NCBI RefSeq assembly: GCF_042685085.1
Contig: NZ_JBHUMM010000001.1
Span: forward strand, 1 to 64,000
Source: Marinicrinis sediminis
GTDB lineage: Bacteria; Bacillota; Bacilli; Paenibacillales; KCTC-33676
DNA: 64,000 nucleotides
Direction: 5' to 3'
In this document: piece by piece, positions 1 through 8,752 of the stretch
Position numbering within the stretch: the stretch's first letter is position 1
Layout of the letters: every line of letters starts with the position of its first letter
Position numbers and translations under genes: made by a program
The notes under the pieces: generated by a model
The model's input: only the letters and a program-made list of their open reading frames with translations
Databases searched by the model: none
What the model was told of the DNA's origin: nothing

Positions 1-400
<400 letters not shown>

Positions 401-610
401 AGGTGCCGATTTTTCTTCCGAAGCATCGATTCAGCAATGAACCACTGATGAAACGATACTTCTTCATAGGAAAACGGCATTAAGTGTTTGTCTTGCTCAT
501 GATTTAAAGCTATTCCAGAATGTTTATTCCGGGGCCCCCGAAAAGTACTCGGCAAAAGCGACTAAGCTTTGCTTCACTTTTTGGGGAATTGTTTTGGACA
601 ATTTCGCTCG

Positions 611-630
611 CTGTTCAGTTTTCAAAGATC
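611..630 (-). promoter_or_regulatory. rrn leader boxA-type antitermination site
   Basis: The minus strand reads GATCTTTGAAAACTGAACAG, which closely matches the leader block found ahead of 16S genes in Bacillus (CTTTGAAAACTGAAC). It lies about 210 bases before the 16S 5' end. The likely role, from known rrn leaders, is NusB/NusE-dependent antitermination. The rest of the 400-900 stretch is rRNA leader and promoters, and I see no protein gene in it. Confidence 0.75.
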
Positions 631-665
631 GTGATCATGTACAGCTTGTTGCCGGACAAGAACGT

Positions 666-694
666 AATATATCAGGTTTGACGCCAAAAGACAA
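666..694 (-). promoter_or_regulatory. rrn promoter P2 (sigma A, extended -10)
   Basis: On the minus strand TTGTCT is followed after 17 bases by TATATT, with TGA directly before the -10 hexamer (extended -10). It points to the 16S gene, about 265 bases upstream of it, and lies just before boxA. It forms a tandem pair with the promoter at 831-859, the usual arrangement for rrn operons. Confidence 0.7.
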
Positions 695-830
695 GCTTTT
701 TATTGCGATTCATTTCATAACTGCTATTCATCTTGCTTTGCCAACTGTGCATTCCACCGCTGCAATCCGATTCAAGGGAAATCCGCAAAAACCAGAAATC
801 ATTCAGTGCCTGCTCAAAGGGGCGAAAAAC

Positions 831-859
831 AATATAACATGGGCCATCCATATTTGCAA
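831..859 (-). promoter_or_regulatory. rrn promoter P1 (sigma A, extended -10)
   Basis: On the minus strand TTGCAA is followed after 17 bases by TATATT, with TGT before the -10 hexamer. It is the upstream member of the tandem rrn promoters and lies just after the terminator of the chemoreceptor gene. Confidence 0.65.
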
Positions 860-911
860 GTGTTAATTTCGACTTCACTTACTGGAGTAATCTAGGTCGT
901 TTGCAGAAGAT

Positions 912-947
912 GAAAGAACCCTGACTACACAGCGTCAGAGTTCTTTC
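912..947 (-). terminator. Terminator of the chemoreceptor gene
   Basis: Plus positions 912-925 and 934-947 form a 14-base stem with one mismatch and an 8-base loop, about 40 bases after the chemoreceptor stop codon. The following T-run on the minus strand is weak (ATCTTCT). It separates the chemoreceptor transcript from the rrn promoters that read in the same direction. Confidence 0.7.
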
Positions 948-988
948 AAATGATCATACATGATGATGACTTCTATATGAAAGACGAA

Positions 989-2983
989 TTACTCATCCTG
1001 AAATGTAAATTGATTCAGCGTCTGCTGCAAGTCCTCGGAGTCGCGACGCAGTTTCTGGGCCATCTCATTCAATTGGGCCATCGTCGCCAATTGTTCTTCA
1101 ACAGAGGACAGAATCTCCTCACTGCCAGCTGCCGATTGTTGTGATACAGCCGTCATGTCTTCAAGAGCCTGAAGAATGTTCTTCTTCTCCGCTTCCATCT
1201 CCGAAATGGATTCACTGATTCCCTTGATCGTTGCAGAATTCAAGGAGACATGCTGTTCGATCTTTTGAAAGGCTTCCTGTGTCACTGTGGCCGTTTCTGT
1301 TTGCTTTCTCGCGATATCGAAAGCAGATTGCATGACATGATTCGTATGATAAGAGTCGCGTCTCGTTTGTTCCATCAAGTCAGAAATGTCTTGCAGCGCC
1401 TGGTTGGAACGAACGGCCAGTTTTTTGATTTCAAAGGCAACAACAGAAAAGCCTTTCCCAGCTTCACCTGCACGCGCAGCCTCAATCGAAGCATTCAGTG
1501 CCAGCAGATTGGTTTGATTCGTGAAATCTGCGATCATTTGTATCACGTCACTAATTTGCTCTGTTCGCTCCAGCAGGGTATGAACAGCATCGATTGCTTC
1601 GGTCATTTGCCGGGAAGAATTTTCACTCGAATCTTTCAATTCTTCCCCGATTTTCAAACCGTTCATCGTCACGCTTGTCATTTCGATAGAATCTTGTTGC
1701 ATCCGGTCGCTTTCACGGTTCATTTGAGTAAAACGGCTAGACCAATTAGTAATGGATGACACGGTCTGATCTACCAATTCAGCAGTATGGTTCACTCCGT
1801 GCGTCATGTCACTCATGGTTTTGGCTACTTCCTCACTGGCCAGTTTCATTTCACTGCTGCTCACTGTCAAAGAATTAGAAGCCGAGACAACTTGTTTAGA
1901 AACGCGATCCGTAGAGCGAATGAGCTGACTCATCTGTTCAATCATTGAATCCACACTCACCGCCAGTTTGCCCAGTTCATCTCCGCGGCTTAAATGAGAG
2001 CGCGCTGTCAAGTCGCCGTGTTCGACTTTCCCTAGGGTAGCGGACAACTGATGAATCGGCTTCGTCAACTGTCTGGCAAACAGCCAGGTCAAGATAATCG
2101 CCAGCAAAAACACAATCGCGACGGTCAAGGACAACGGTCTGATGATGCGGGTTGCCTGATTTTCGAATTCACTCAGGGGAACAATGGCTGCTATGTTCCA
2201 GCCTGTCGTTGGATTCGTAATGTAGTTGAAGGCCTTCCACTCTCCATCGAGTTCGACTTCATGGAATCCGCTCTTTTCGTTCATCATTTCCATCCATTCC
2301 TCGGTCACACGGTCTTCTCCAATTTGGGACGAGTCGGGATGATACAGAATCGATTGCTGATTATATAGTACCGCATGTCCCTCACCCTCATCGCCGATCT
2401 TGAATTCTGACAACCAGGCGATTAACTTTTGCAGGGATAGATCAAGGGTTAGAACGCCGGCCACCTGCCCACCTTGCTCGATTGTCTTGGCGGCACTGAT
2501 GATCACTTGACCATCTGTTGCATTGATATAAGGGGCCGTCCAAATGATCTCGCCCTTGCGTTCAATCGCGTCCTCATACCAAGGTCTTGTGCGAGGATCA
2601 TAGTCACCCGGCAGTTCCTGAACAGGATAGAGAATCATCTCTCCCTCTGCCGTGCCGAGATACAGATTCAATGTATCCGTATCCATCGCATGAAAACGTT
2701 CAAATTCATTTAGCAAAGCCTGGACAGACGAATCGCTATATGTAAAATTGGACGGGATCGTCTTTTCAGAAATCAGATCAATTTTTGCTTCCGCATCCCG
2801 AAAAAACTTTTCAAAAACCTGGTTGGTTTGCTCCAGTGTGAGAGAGACCCCGTCTGAAAGAGCATGTACGGTCGTTTTCACATTATATTGATAACTAACA
2901 AAAGCGGTGATAGCAGATGTAATGAGAATAAGAGACAGACATACGAGCAGGATTTTCTGATGTAGCTTCAAGCTGAAATTCAT
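989..2983 (-). CDS. Methyl-accepting chemotaxis protein with dCache sensor domain
   Basis: This 664-residue inner-membrane chemoreceptor signals to CheA/CheW. Transmembrane helix 1 spans about residues 10-32, an extracellular dCache_1 domain follows to about 275, helix 2 spans 284-305, HAMP covers about 302-355, and the cytoplasmic signalling domain has its hairpin tip at 493-523 (EAARAGEAGKGF). The sensor shows the Y-x4-R-x-W-Y pattern (Y128, R133, W135, Y136), then Y152 and D181. That set is the known amino-acid-binding signature of dCache receptors, so an amino acid ligand is likely by inference. AAAGGAG precedes the ATG. No che genes are near, so the receptor stands alone, with its own terminator at 912-947. 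Confidence 0.92.
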   Translation of the reverse strand: MNFSLKLHQKILLVCLSLILITSAITAFVSYQYNVKTTVHALSDGVSLTLEQTNQVFEKFFRDAEAKIDLISEKTIPSNFTYSDSSVQALLNEFERFHAMDTDTLNLYLGTAEGEMILYPVQELPGDYDPRTRPWYEDAIERKGEIIWTAPYINATDGQVIISAAKTIEQGGQVAGVLTLDLSLQKLIAWLSEFKIGDEGEGHAVLYNQQSILYHPDSSQIGEDRVTEEWMEMMNEKSGFHEVELDGEWKAFNYITNPTTGWNIAAIVPLSEFENQATRIIRPLSLTVAIVFLLAIILTWLFARQLTKPIHQLSATLGKVEHGDLTARSHLSRGDELGKLAVSVDSMIEQMSQLIRSTDRVSKQVVSASNSLTVSSSEMKLASEEVAKTMSDMTHGVNHTAELVDQTVSSITNWSSRFTQMNRESDRMQQDSIEMTSVTMNGLKIGEELKDSSENSSRQMTEAIDAVHTLLERTEQISDVIQMIADFTNQTNLLALNASIEAARAGEAGKGFSVVAFEIKKLAVRSNQALQDISDLMEQTRRDSYHTNHVMQSAFDIARKQTETATVTQEAFQKIEQHVSLNSATIKGISESISEMEAEKKNILQALEDMTAVSQQSAAGSEEILSSVEEQLATMAQLNEMAQKLRRDSEDLQQTLNQFTFQDE

Positions 2984-3121
2984 GTTTCCGCTCCTTTGAT
3001 TGAGAATTGAAAGTGTTGGTTCCTATACGTTGTCAAGTCATGATGACGGTCATCCATATACACACATAGATTCACGTACAACATGTACAAAGGAGAATGC
3101 TGGTAGATCGGGTTATCGTCT

Positions 3122-4732
3122 CTAGTCCCTGGCGATTACGATTCGATTTCTGCCACTGGATTTCGCTCGAAGCAGTGCCACGTCTGCTTTTCGATACAAC
3201 TCACTAAATGAAGTACTTGCATAGATATGATAGGAAAGTCCGATGCTTAATGTGAATGAAATTTCTTTGGAATCATTCAACTGAATCGTCATTTTCTCCG
3301 TCATTTCTCGAATCGAATAGGCGAGTTTCCTGGCTTCGTCTAACGAATAACCTGTGCAGAAACAACCGAATTCTTCTCCGCCCATTCTTCCAAACACAAC
3401 GGATTGTGGCAAATGTTCCTTCAAGCAAGCGGCGAATTGCACTAAACAAGCATCACCGGCCTGATGTCCGTGCTGATCATTAATCTTCTTAAAGTGATCC
3501 AGATCAAGCAATAGAAAAGTCATGGACGGATGCGTCTTCCGGCCTTCCCTCATGGAGAGTTTCACTTGTTCAATAAAATGGCCACGATTATAAATGCCAG
3601 TCAAACTGTCTCTCGTCGCACGCAAGTACAAAGACTGTTCCCTCAGCTTGCGATCTGTCACATCCTGAAAAATTAGCAACATGCCTTGTTTAAATTGATG
3701 TCGGATTGGTACAATGCGCACGAAAAAATAGATGACCGTATGGTCACGAATACAAATCTCGAGTTCGGTCGATCCTTCCGTTTTGTTCATATATGTATGC
3801 ATCAAAGTCGGATGCGCCTGCAGGACAGGCAATAAGCTGCTGCCAATCGAAATGGCATCACCTCCTTTCATCATCCCCTGACGGAGCCAGTTGGAAAAAC
3901 TTTTGTTCATCTCCACCACCTGATGTTGATGATCAACCACGACAACGCCGTCCTGAATATGCTGTACAATCACATTTTGGGCAACTGGCCATAAATCAAT
4001 CAACTGATAACGAAAGAGGCCATAAAAAATCAGCAAACCTGTCGGGATATAAGTCGCGGCAATTGTGCTGATGCCAAACGGCACGACATCCTTAAAAATC
4101 GTATAGACGATAGGAAAAAGATAACCGATCAGCAAAATCAGATGCTGCTTGCGGTGAAAAGGGGGTGTAAATCGTAAACGAACCAGAAGCACAAATACAG
4201 AGAACAGATGTAGCAGCATCGTATAGAGCAAAAACAGCACACTAAATGGCGTCGATTTGACGACCGTTCTGGCATGCTCTCCAATATTTTCTAGCCAAAG
4301 TTCCTCCCGCATGAGATGATGGTAGGAATCTGTAAAAATCAATAGCAAATAAACCAGGCAAGGAGCTGTCAGCAGAAAAAGGATCTGCCTGGTTCGCCAG
4401 TTTCTTTTGCCACAGTATTCCATAGCAATTGCATATGTTAATATTGGGGTCAAAAAAAGAGGAATCTGCTGGATATTCCGCCACCAGACCTTCATTTCCA
4501 GTGTAGACACCCATAATTCAATATTGCTCGAGATGGTCAGCAGCAAGGCTAGTACCGTGAACGCCAAAAAATAACTGCCTCCTGGAGACTTGCGATGCTT
4601 GACCCCTGCGATGACGAGCAGAATCGTGATAAATGCTGCGAGAAGCAATTCAACGGGATATCCGCTGTGATTGAAATCGATCATCGGTGCAATCTCTTCT
4701 TTCAATTCTTGGAATAATGGATGAAATATCAT
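3122..4732 (-). CDS. Membrane diguanylate cyclase (7TM-PAS-GGDEF)
   Basis: This 536-residue protein has about seven N-terminal membrane helices (roughly residues 17-245, like the N-terminal 7TM region of some histidine kinases), a PAS-like segment (about 250-365) and a C-terminal GGDEF domain. The active-site motif is GGEEF at 451-455, so it should make cyclic di-GMP from GTP. The four residues at the inhibitory I-site read PQSV instead of RxxD, so product feedback there is probably absent. The open frame begins at 4732 with little ribosome binding site. Met17 (end 4684), preceded by AAGAAGAG, is an alternative start. It is divergent from the XerS-like gene. Confidence 0.85.
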   Translation of the reverse strand: MIFHPLFQELKEEIAPMIDFNHSGYPVELLLAAFITILLVIAGVKHRKSPGGSYFLAFTVLALLLTISSNIELWVSTLEMKVWWRNIQQIPLFLTPILTYAIAMEYCGKRNWRTRQILFLLTAPCLVYLLLIFTDSYHHLMREELWLENIGEHARTVVKSTPFSVLFLLYTMLLHLFSVFVLLVRLRFTPPFHRKQHLILLIGYLFPIVYTIFKDVVPFGISTIAATYIPTGLLIFYGLFRYQLIDLWPVAQNVIVQHIQDGVVVVDHQHQVVEMNKSFSNWLRQGMMKGGDAISIGSSLLPVLQAHPTLMHTYMNKTEGSTELEICIRDHTVIYFFVRIVPIRHQFKQGMLLIFQDVTDRKLREQSLYLRATRDSLTGIYNRGHFIEQVKLSMREGRKTHPSMTFLLLDLDHFKKINDQHGHQAGDACLVQFAACLKEHLPQSVVFGRMGGEEFGCFCTGYSLDEARKLAYSIREMTEKMTIQLNDSKEISFTLSIGLSYHIYASTSFSELYRKADVALLRAKSSGRNRIVIARD

Positions 4733-4754
4733 CCATACGATATGACCAAGTTTG

Positions 4755-4783
4755 AGTGTATGAAAGATTCACATAAAAATCAA
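4755..4783 (-). promoter_or_regulatory. Promoter of the 7TM-GGDEF gene
   Basis: The minus strand shows TTGATT, a 17-base spacer and TACACT, ending about 20 bases ahead of the longest open frame. The -35 box overlaps one arm of a small inverted repeat (AAATCAA/TTGATTC, 4777-4797) followed by a T-run on the plus strand. Confidence 0.5.
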
Positions 4784-4813
4784 GAACTCGTTGATTCTTT
4801 TTTTCGTTGTCGC

Positions 4814-4843
4814 TTTACAAGAACGTATGTTTCTATATATAAT
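4814..4843 (+). promoter_or_regulatory. Promoter of the XerS-like gene
   Basis: TTTACA (4814-4819), an 18-base spacer and a consensus TATAAT (4838-4843) lie 61 bases ahead of the ATG at 4905. AGAAGGGG serves as ribosome binding site. Confidence 0.65.
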
Positions 4844-4904
4844 TGAGTGTAATTAGTTAATATCATAAAACATTAAGAACATAAATAGAAGGGGCTGTTC
4901 ATAC

Positions 4905-5972
4905 ATGAATGTCATTAAAGAACAGGATATGAAGTTGCTGGAATCTAAGCTAGCTCTGTATCCATGGTATGTAGATCAGTTCATCCAACATAAATTGCCC
5001 GAGTGCTCCCCTTCTACCCTGCTGGAGTATACGAGAGACTTTCACATGTTCTTGCAGTGGCTAATCAATGAAGGATTAAGTCAAGCGGATGGCATTGCCC
5101 ACATTACTTTGTTCGAGCTGGAGCAACTGACGACGGAACAGATCGATTCGTACAAACTGTTTCTTCACCTTCGCAGACAAAACAAACTGGCTTCCAGAGA
5201 GCGAAAATTGGCCTCTCTGAAATCCCTGTTTCATTATTTAAGTCAAATTGCCGAAGACGAGCACCATTATCCCTTGTTAAAACGAAATGTCATGGCCAAG
5301 GTAAAGACACATCGACTTCTGCATCCCGATCTGATTGCATCCCGGCTGAAAGGCAAGATTCTGGAGGATGATAACGAAATTGAACAGTTTCTCTCCTATA
5401 TCGCCACCGGTTACGAAACAGATGTTCAGTCCAACAAGCAGGCTCTACATTATTATAAGAAGAATCGCGTCAGAGATGTGGCCATTATTCAGTTGATCCT
5501 GTCCTCAGGACTACGTGTGTCAGAGATTGTAAACCTCAACACGGAGGATCTGGATCTCGGGAAACGTCTGCTACAAGTTACTCGAAAAGGGTTTCAGGAG
5601 CAAAGCTACAAGCAAGGGGTTTACTTTGCAGAGAAAGGAAAAGAAGCGATTCAGGCATACTTGAAAGCGAGAGATCAGTATGCCCCAAAACGCGGTGAAA
5701 AGTCGTTATTTCTGGCACTGAAACGCGGAGAACGAGACGGGGCTCGCATGTCCAAACGAGCGATCCAGCAAATGGTGTCCAAATATGCAAAAGCATTCGG
5801 CAAACCACATTTAACGGTTCACAAGCTGCGTCATTCGTTTGCAACCAGCTACTATACGAAAAATGACATCTATAAAACCCAAAAACAATTGGGACATTCC
5901 AGCACAGAAACGACGCAAATTTATGCCCAGCTCTCCGATCCGACCATGGCCAGGGCGATTGAGCATCTCTGA
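4905..5972 (+). CDS. xerS: XerS-like tyrosine recombinase
   Basis: This 355-residue site-specific recombinase carries the full catalytic set: R204 (SSGLRVSEI), K228, H306 and R309 (HKLRHSF), H331 (LGHSS) and nucleophile Y340. The N-terminal SAM-like domain (about residues 18-115) binds the core site. The length and overall sequence fit XerS, the single-recombinase chromosome dimer resolvase of streptococci that also occurs in other Firmicutes, better than XerC/XerD (about 300 residues). It stands alone between divergent and convergent neighbours with no integrase-associated cargo, so a housekeeping role is more likely than a mobile-element one. Whether this genome uses XerS or XerCD at dif cannot be judged here. 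Confidence 0.85.
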   Translation: MNVIKEQDMKLLESKLALYPWYVDQFIQHKLPECSPSTLLEYTRDFHMFLQWLINEGLSQADGIAHITLFELEQLTTEQIDSYKLFLHLRRQNKLASRERKLASLKSLFHYLSQIAEDEHHYPLLKRNVMAKVKTHRLLHPDLIASRLKGKILEDDNEIEQFLSYIATGYETDVQSNKQALHYYKKNRVRDVAIIQLILSSGLRVSEIVNLNTEDLDLGKRLLQVTRKGFQEQSYKQGVYFAEKGKEAIQAYLKARDQYAPKRGEKSLFLALKRGERDGARMSKRAIQQMVSKYAKAFGKPHLTVHKLRHSFATSYYTKNDIYKTQKQLGHSSTETTQIYAQLSDPTMARAIEHL

Positions 5973-6019
5973 GTGCAAAATCCCACAAATGGAACTTCCC
6001 AACCGACAAGGGAACGATC

Positions 6020-6054
6020 AAAGGCTGTCTCCACTAGAGAACAGCCTTCTTTTC
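6020..6054 (+). terminator. Terminator of the XerS-like gene
   Basis: AAGGCTGT (6021-6028) pairs with ACAGCCTT (6041-6048), an inner CTC/GAG pairing extends the stem, and CTTTT follows. It lies between two convergent genes. Confidence 0.75.
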
Positions 6055-6065
6055 CATCTATAAAG

Positions 6066-6431
6066 TTAGAGGAAAAATCGTCCGACGAGAGGCATCAGCA
6101 TTTGCAGGGCACCAAATCCGAGACGAAACATCCCTCTTTTGCCATTGCCGAGACCATTGAAGAGATTCGGCAATGGACTTCCACCTCCAGTAGCAGCACC
6201 GCCAGCTCCTCCTGCTCCGAGCATGCCGGAGAATAGAGAGCCCAGCATCCCCTGCACCTGTGCTTGCTCTTTGACCTCAACATATTTGGCACCGCTAATC
6301 CGTACTGCATCCTCTTCAACACCTGCGATCACACCCACATAGACATTCCCCTTCTGGTCTAATGCATAGATGGGTTGTCCGAGAAACATCTCTGCTTCCT
6401 GACGGCTGCTGATCGACATTCGACGTGACAT
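6066..6431 (-). CDS. Glycine-rich hypothetical protein
   Basis: I do not recognise this 121-residue protein. Residues 1-60 look like a small folded domain with a beta-rich segment (IYALDQKGNVYVGVIAGVEE). A glycine/alanine-rich stretch follows (about 65-90, with GAGGAGGAATGGG) and then a hydrophobic, basic C-terminus (LQMLMPLVGRFFL). There is no signal peptide. The longest frame starts at a GTG (6440), but the ATG at 6431 is better placed: AAGGGCGG lies 8 bases before it. Low-complexity Gly-rich tails of this kind occur in small spore or envelope proteins of Bacillales, but nothing here proves such a role. It is a single gene, convergent with the recombinase gene. Confidence 0.6.
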   Translation of the reverse strand: MSRRMSISSRQEAEMFLGQPIYALDQKGNVYVGVIAGVEEDAVRISGAKYVEVKEQAQVQGMLGSLFSGMLGAGGAGGAATGGGSPLPNLFNGLGNGKRGMFRLGFGALQMLMPLVGRFFL

Positions 6432-6521
6432 GACATACACCGCCCTTCACCATTGTGTGCGTATATAGTGTAATCTATGTCCACATCTCTTCATTTGCGT
6501 GTACGCTTGACTACTTCCATC

Positions 6522-7319
6522 CTAATTTGAACCAGAATTGGTATGGCTCATGGTTTTCTTCATTAAGCGTGCACTCATCTTGCTTATCCAGCGTCGGGGA
6601 AGAAATCTCGGTAGCTCGGAGAGCAGCTTATTCATCTTGCCATCCACGATATAGCTTTGATTTCGGCGCAAACCTTTGAAGCTTGTCTCCACAACCTGTC
6701 TCGATGATCTCATCTTGCCTACCTTGATAGAATCCGGTGCCTGATCAAAAAATTGCGTCTGCGTGTTTCCAGGACAGACGGCTATGACACGAATGCCGTG
6801 CTGACTGTATTCCTCATGAAGACCTTCGGTAAATGACAGCACGAACGATTTGGTAGCTGCATAAATAGACATATACGGTATCGGTTGAAAGGAAGCCATT
6901 GAAGCGACATTGATCACATCCCCCTGCTTTCTCGCTACCATATCTTGCAAAAATAAATGTGTCATATTGACGACAGCATTGACATTCAACATCACTTGCT
7001 GCTGATTCTGTACAAGGGAACGCTCCAGCAACTGCCCGGTACTCCCCGCTCCCGCATTATTGATCAGCATATCAATCTGCCATTGACGATCTTTCAACTC
7101 CACATAAATCTCTTCCGGAGCGGACGCTATACTTAAGTCTTTCACAATGACATGGATGTTCCGCTTGTACGTTTTCTTCAACTCGTGGGCTAGTGCGTCC
7201 AGTTTATCCCTCGATCTGGCAACCAACACCAGATCATATCCCTTCTCTGCTAACGCAAACGCATACTCTCTTCCGATGCCGGTAGAGGCTCCAGTAATTA
7301 ATGCTCTTTTTCTCTTCAT
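6522..7319 (-). CDS. Short-chain dehydrogenase/reductase (SDR)
   Basis: This 265-residue classical SDR has the NAD(P) site TGASTGIG (residues 9-16), the structural NNAG motif (about 90), the catalytic Ser (ASMAS) and the YAATK Tyr/Lys pair. R35 in the VARSRDK region, after the second beta strand, favours NADP(H). The substrate cannot be told from sequence. The family resembles DltE/YqjQ-type oxidoreductases. AGGAGG sits 6 bases before the ATG. It is transcribed from the consensus promoter at 7436-7464, so it is a separate unit from the DUF3900 gene upstream. Confidence 0.88.
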   Translation of the reverse strand: MKRKRALITGASTGIGREYAFALAEKGYDLVLVARSRDKLDALAHELKKTYKRNIHVIVKDLSIASAPEEIYVELKDRQWQIDMLINNAGAGSTGQLLERSLVQNQQQVMLNVNAVVNMTHLFLQDMVARKQGDVINVASMASFQPIPYMSIYAATKSFVLSFTEGLHEEYSQHGIRVIAVCPGNTQTQFFDQAPDSIKVGKMRSSRQVVETSFKGLRRNQSYIVDGKMNKLLSELPRFLPRRWISKMSARLMKKTMSHTNSGSN

Positions 7320-7435
7320 GATGTCCTCCTGAATGCTGTATCCTGTATCCTTTCACGTTCCCACCCCGCTTTGGCACAAGCGGAATGAAGTGAAGTTTCA
7401 AAAGTTAAAAGGTTCAAATGTTTAAACACTTTAAA

Positions 7436-7464
7436 ATTATAAAGCCCAAAAAAGGCAATGTCAA
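7436..7464 (-). promoter_or_regulatory. Perfect consensus sigma-A promoter for the SDR gene
   Basis: The minus strand reads TTGACA, exactly 17 bases, then TATAAT: both hexamers are consensus with ideal spacing. The -35 box (7459-7464) lies inside the terminator hairpin of the upstream DUF3900 gene. The predicted start near 7428 gives a leader of about 110 bases. Confidence 0.85.
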
Positions 7465-7481
7465 TCTCGTCATTGCCTTTT
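7448..7481 (-). terminator. Terminator of the DHQS-like/DUF3900 operon
   Basis: AAAAGGCAATG (7450-7460) and CATTGCCTTTT (7471-7481) form an 11-base perfect stem with a 10-base loop. On the minus strand the stem runs into a T6 tract. It overlaps the SDR promoter. Confidence 0.85.
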
Positions 7482-7532
7482 GCTTGGGAAGATCATGGTC
7501 AACACGCTAGCATCATTGCGGTATCCTTATGT

Positions 7533-8717
7533 TTACCACGGCGGGGCATCTTCATCTGTAGATGAAACGGTATCTGTCGTGTCTGTTGTGTCTGTTGTGC
7601 CTGTCTTATCTATCGCGTCCGTCCTCTCCGTTTCGGAAAGGGCTGTAGGAATCTCAGGCTTGTTCTGCAACGCTTCCAGCACTTCGTGCAGTTCCTGGGG
7701 CTGCAGCAGTTCAATCGGGGACTTTCCCTTTTCAAATTGAATCGAGTCCCCTTCCAGTAGCACAACATACCTGCCCTGAAATCTCGCAATGTGGATATGA
7801 TCCCCGTACTGCGCCATCTTTCCCTTCACCGTTATATCTTCGAGTTTGAATTGCAAGCTCAAATCCTCATCGTGCGCAATGAAATGCTGCTTGGCCTCCA
7901 TGACCTGCTCATGATGCCATTTCTCTTGAAGTTCCCGCTTCTCACTAGCAGCCCAAATCTCGTAGCTCTCTTCCTCCTGTTTACGTTCGGCTGCTTCTTC
8001 GTTGCCTCCCCATTTCATATCCATATAATCATGGACCATGACATGCATCTGGTCGTTCATCCATTCCGGCATCGATTTTTCATAGGAGATGAAAGTAAGA
8101 AAGTCCTCAAAATAACGAGCATGAGAGGCTTGATGGATTTTCAGTTCATGGGTCTCGAATATGCCCGGTTCCGGCATGTACGGATACTGTATGGACTTCA
8201 TATTCCTGGCGCTTATGGCCATCTCTACATGATGAATCAGGCTTTTCTCATCTGAAATGCGGGCAATCTTCGGTTCAAAATCACATTTCATGACAAACAG
8301 AATCAATTGATCCGAATAATCCTGCAAGCGGGCCGACGCAATAATCAGAGCACCACCTCGCACAGCGGTTGTATCCATATACATGCGAACCAATTCGTCC
8401 GCCTGATTAAAAAAGGCTTGTTTGTCTTCTGCGGTCAGCAGACGCTGGAACAGATTGTAGTTGGGATTACTGCTCCAGTCATGTCCGGGCTCCACGATGA
8501 AATGTCCGATTTTGGTCGGCGCATGTTCAGTTTTTGGATGTTTCTCCACTTTGCGCTTCGTAATGCGCACAAACTCCCCATCCAGAAATGACCGCAGTTC
8601 ACTGTACTCATATTCCTCTCTACCTAGCGTCTGAAAATGCTTGAATGATTTCGACCCTGAGGCAGAGGCTTCATCTTGAATGACAAAAAATGAAAGAAAT
8701 TCAACGGAAAACTCCAT
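7533..8717 (-). CDS. DUF3900 family protein
   Basis: This 394-residue cytoplasmic protein starts MEFSVEFLSFFVI and contains conserved stretches (KVEKHPKTEHAPTKIGHF, FVMKCDFEPK, KIHQASHARYFEDF) that I recognise as the DUF3900 family of Bacillales. Its function is unknown. There is no signal peptide or membrane helix. The central region (about 230-280) is charged and probably helical. The last 30 residues are low complexity with a TTD triplet repeat (TTDTTDTTDT), encoded by near-identical codons and so a likely length-variable tail. It lies 35 bases after the DHQ-synthase-II-like gene and is probably co-transcribed. A terminator follows. Confidence 0.7.
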   Translation of the reverse strand: MEFSVEFLSFFVIQDEASASGSKSFKHFQTLGREEYEYSELRSFLDGEFVRITKRKVEKHPKTEHAPTKIGHFIVEPGHDWSSNPNYNLFQRLLTAEDKQAFFNQADELVRMYMDTTAVRGGALIIASARLQDYSDQLILFVMKCDFEPKIARISDEKSLIHHVEMAISARNMKSIQYPYMPEPGIFETHELKIHQASHARYFEDFLTFISYEKSMPEWMNDQMHVMVHDYMDMKWGGNEEAAERKQEEESYEIWAASEKRELQEKWHHEQVMEAKQHFIAHDEDLSLQFKLEDITVKGKMAQYGDHIHIARFQGRYVVLLEGDSIQFEKGKSPIELLQPQELHEVLEALQNKPEIPTALSETERTDAIDKTGTTDTTDTTDTVSSTDEDAPPW

Positions 8718-8752
8718 GCACTTTCGATCCTTTCGCTATTGATACAGTCGCG

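Noticed and set aside
4905..5972. Integrase of a mobile element
   Set aside because: Length and sequence fit XerS. No attachment-site repeats, tRNA, or cargo genes are next to it.
7546..7620. Short repeats at the 3' end of the DUF3900 gene as a CRISPR-like or VNTR locus
   Set aside because: The units are 9-base TTD codon repeats inside an open frame, better explained as a low-complexity protein tail.
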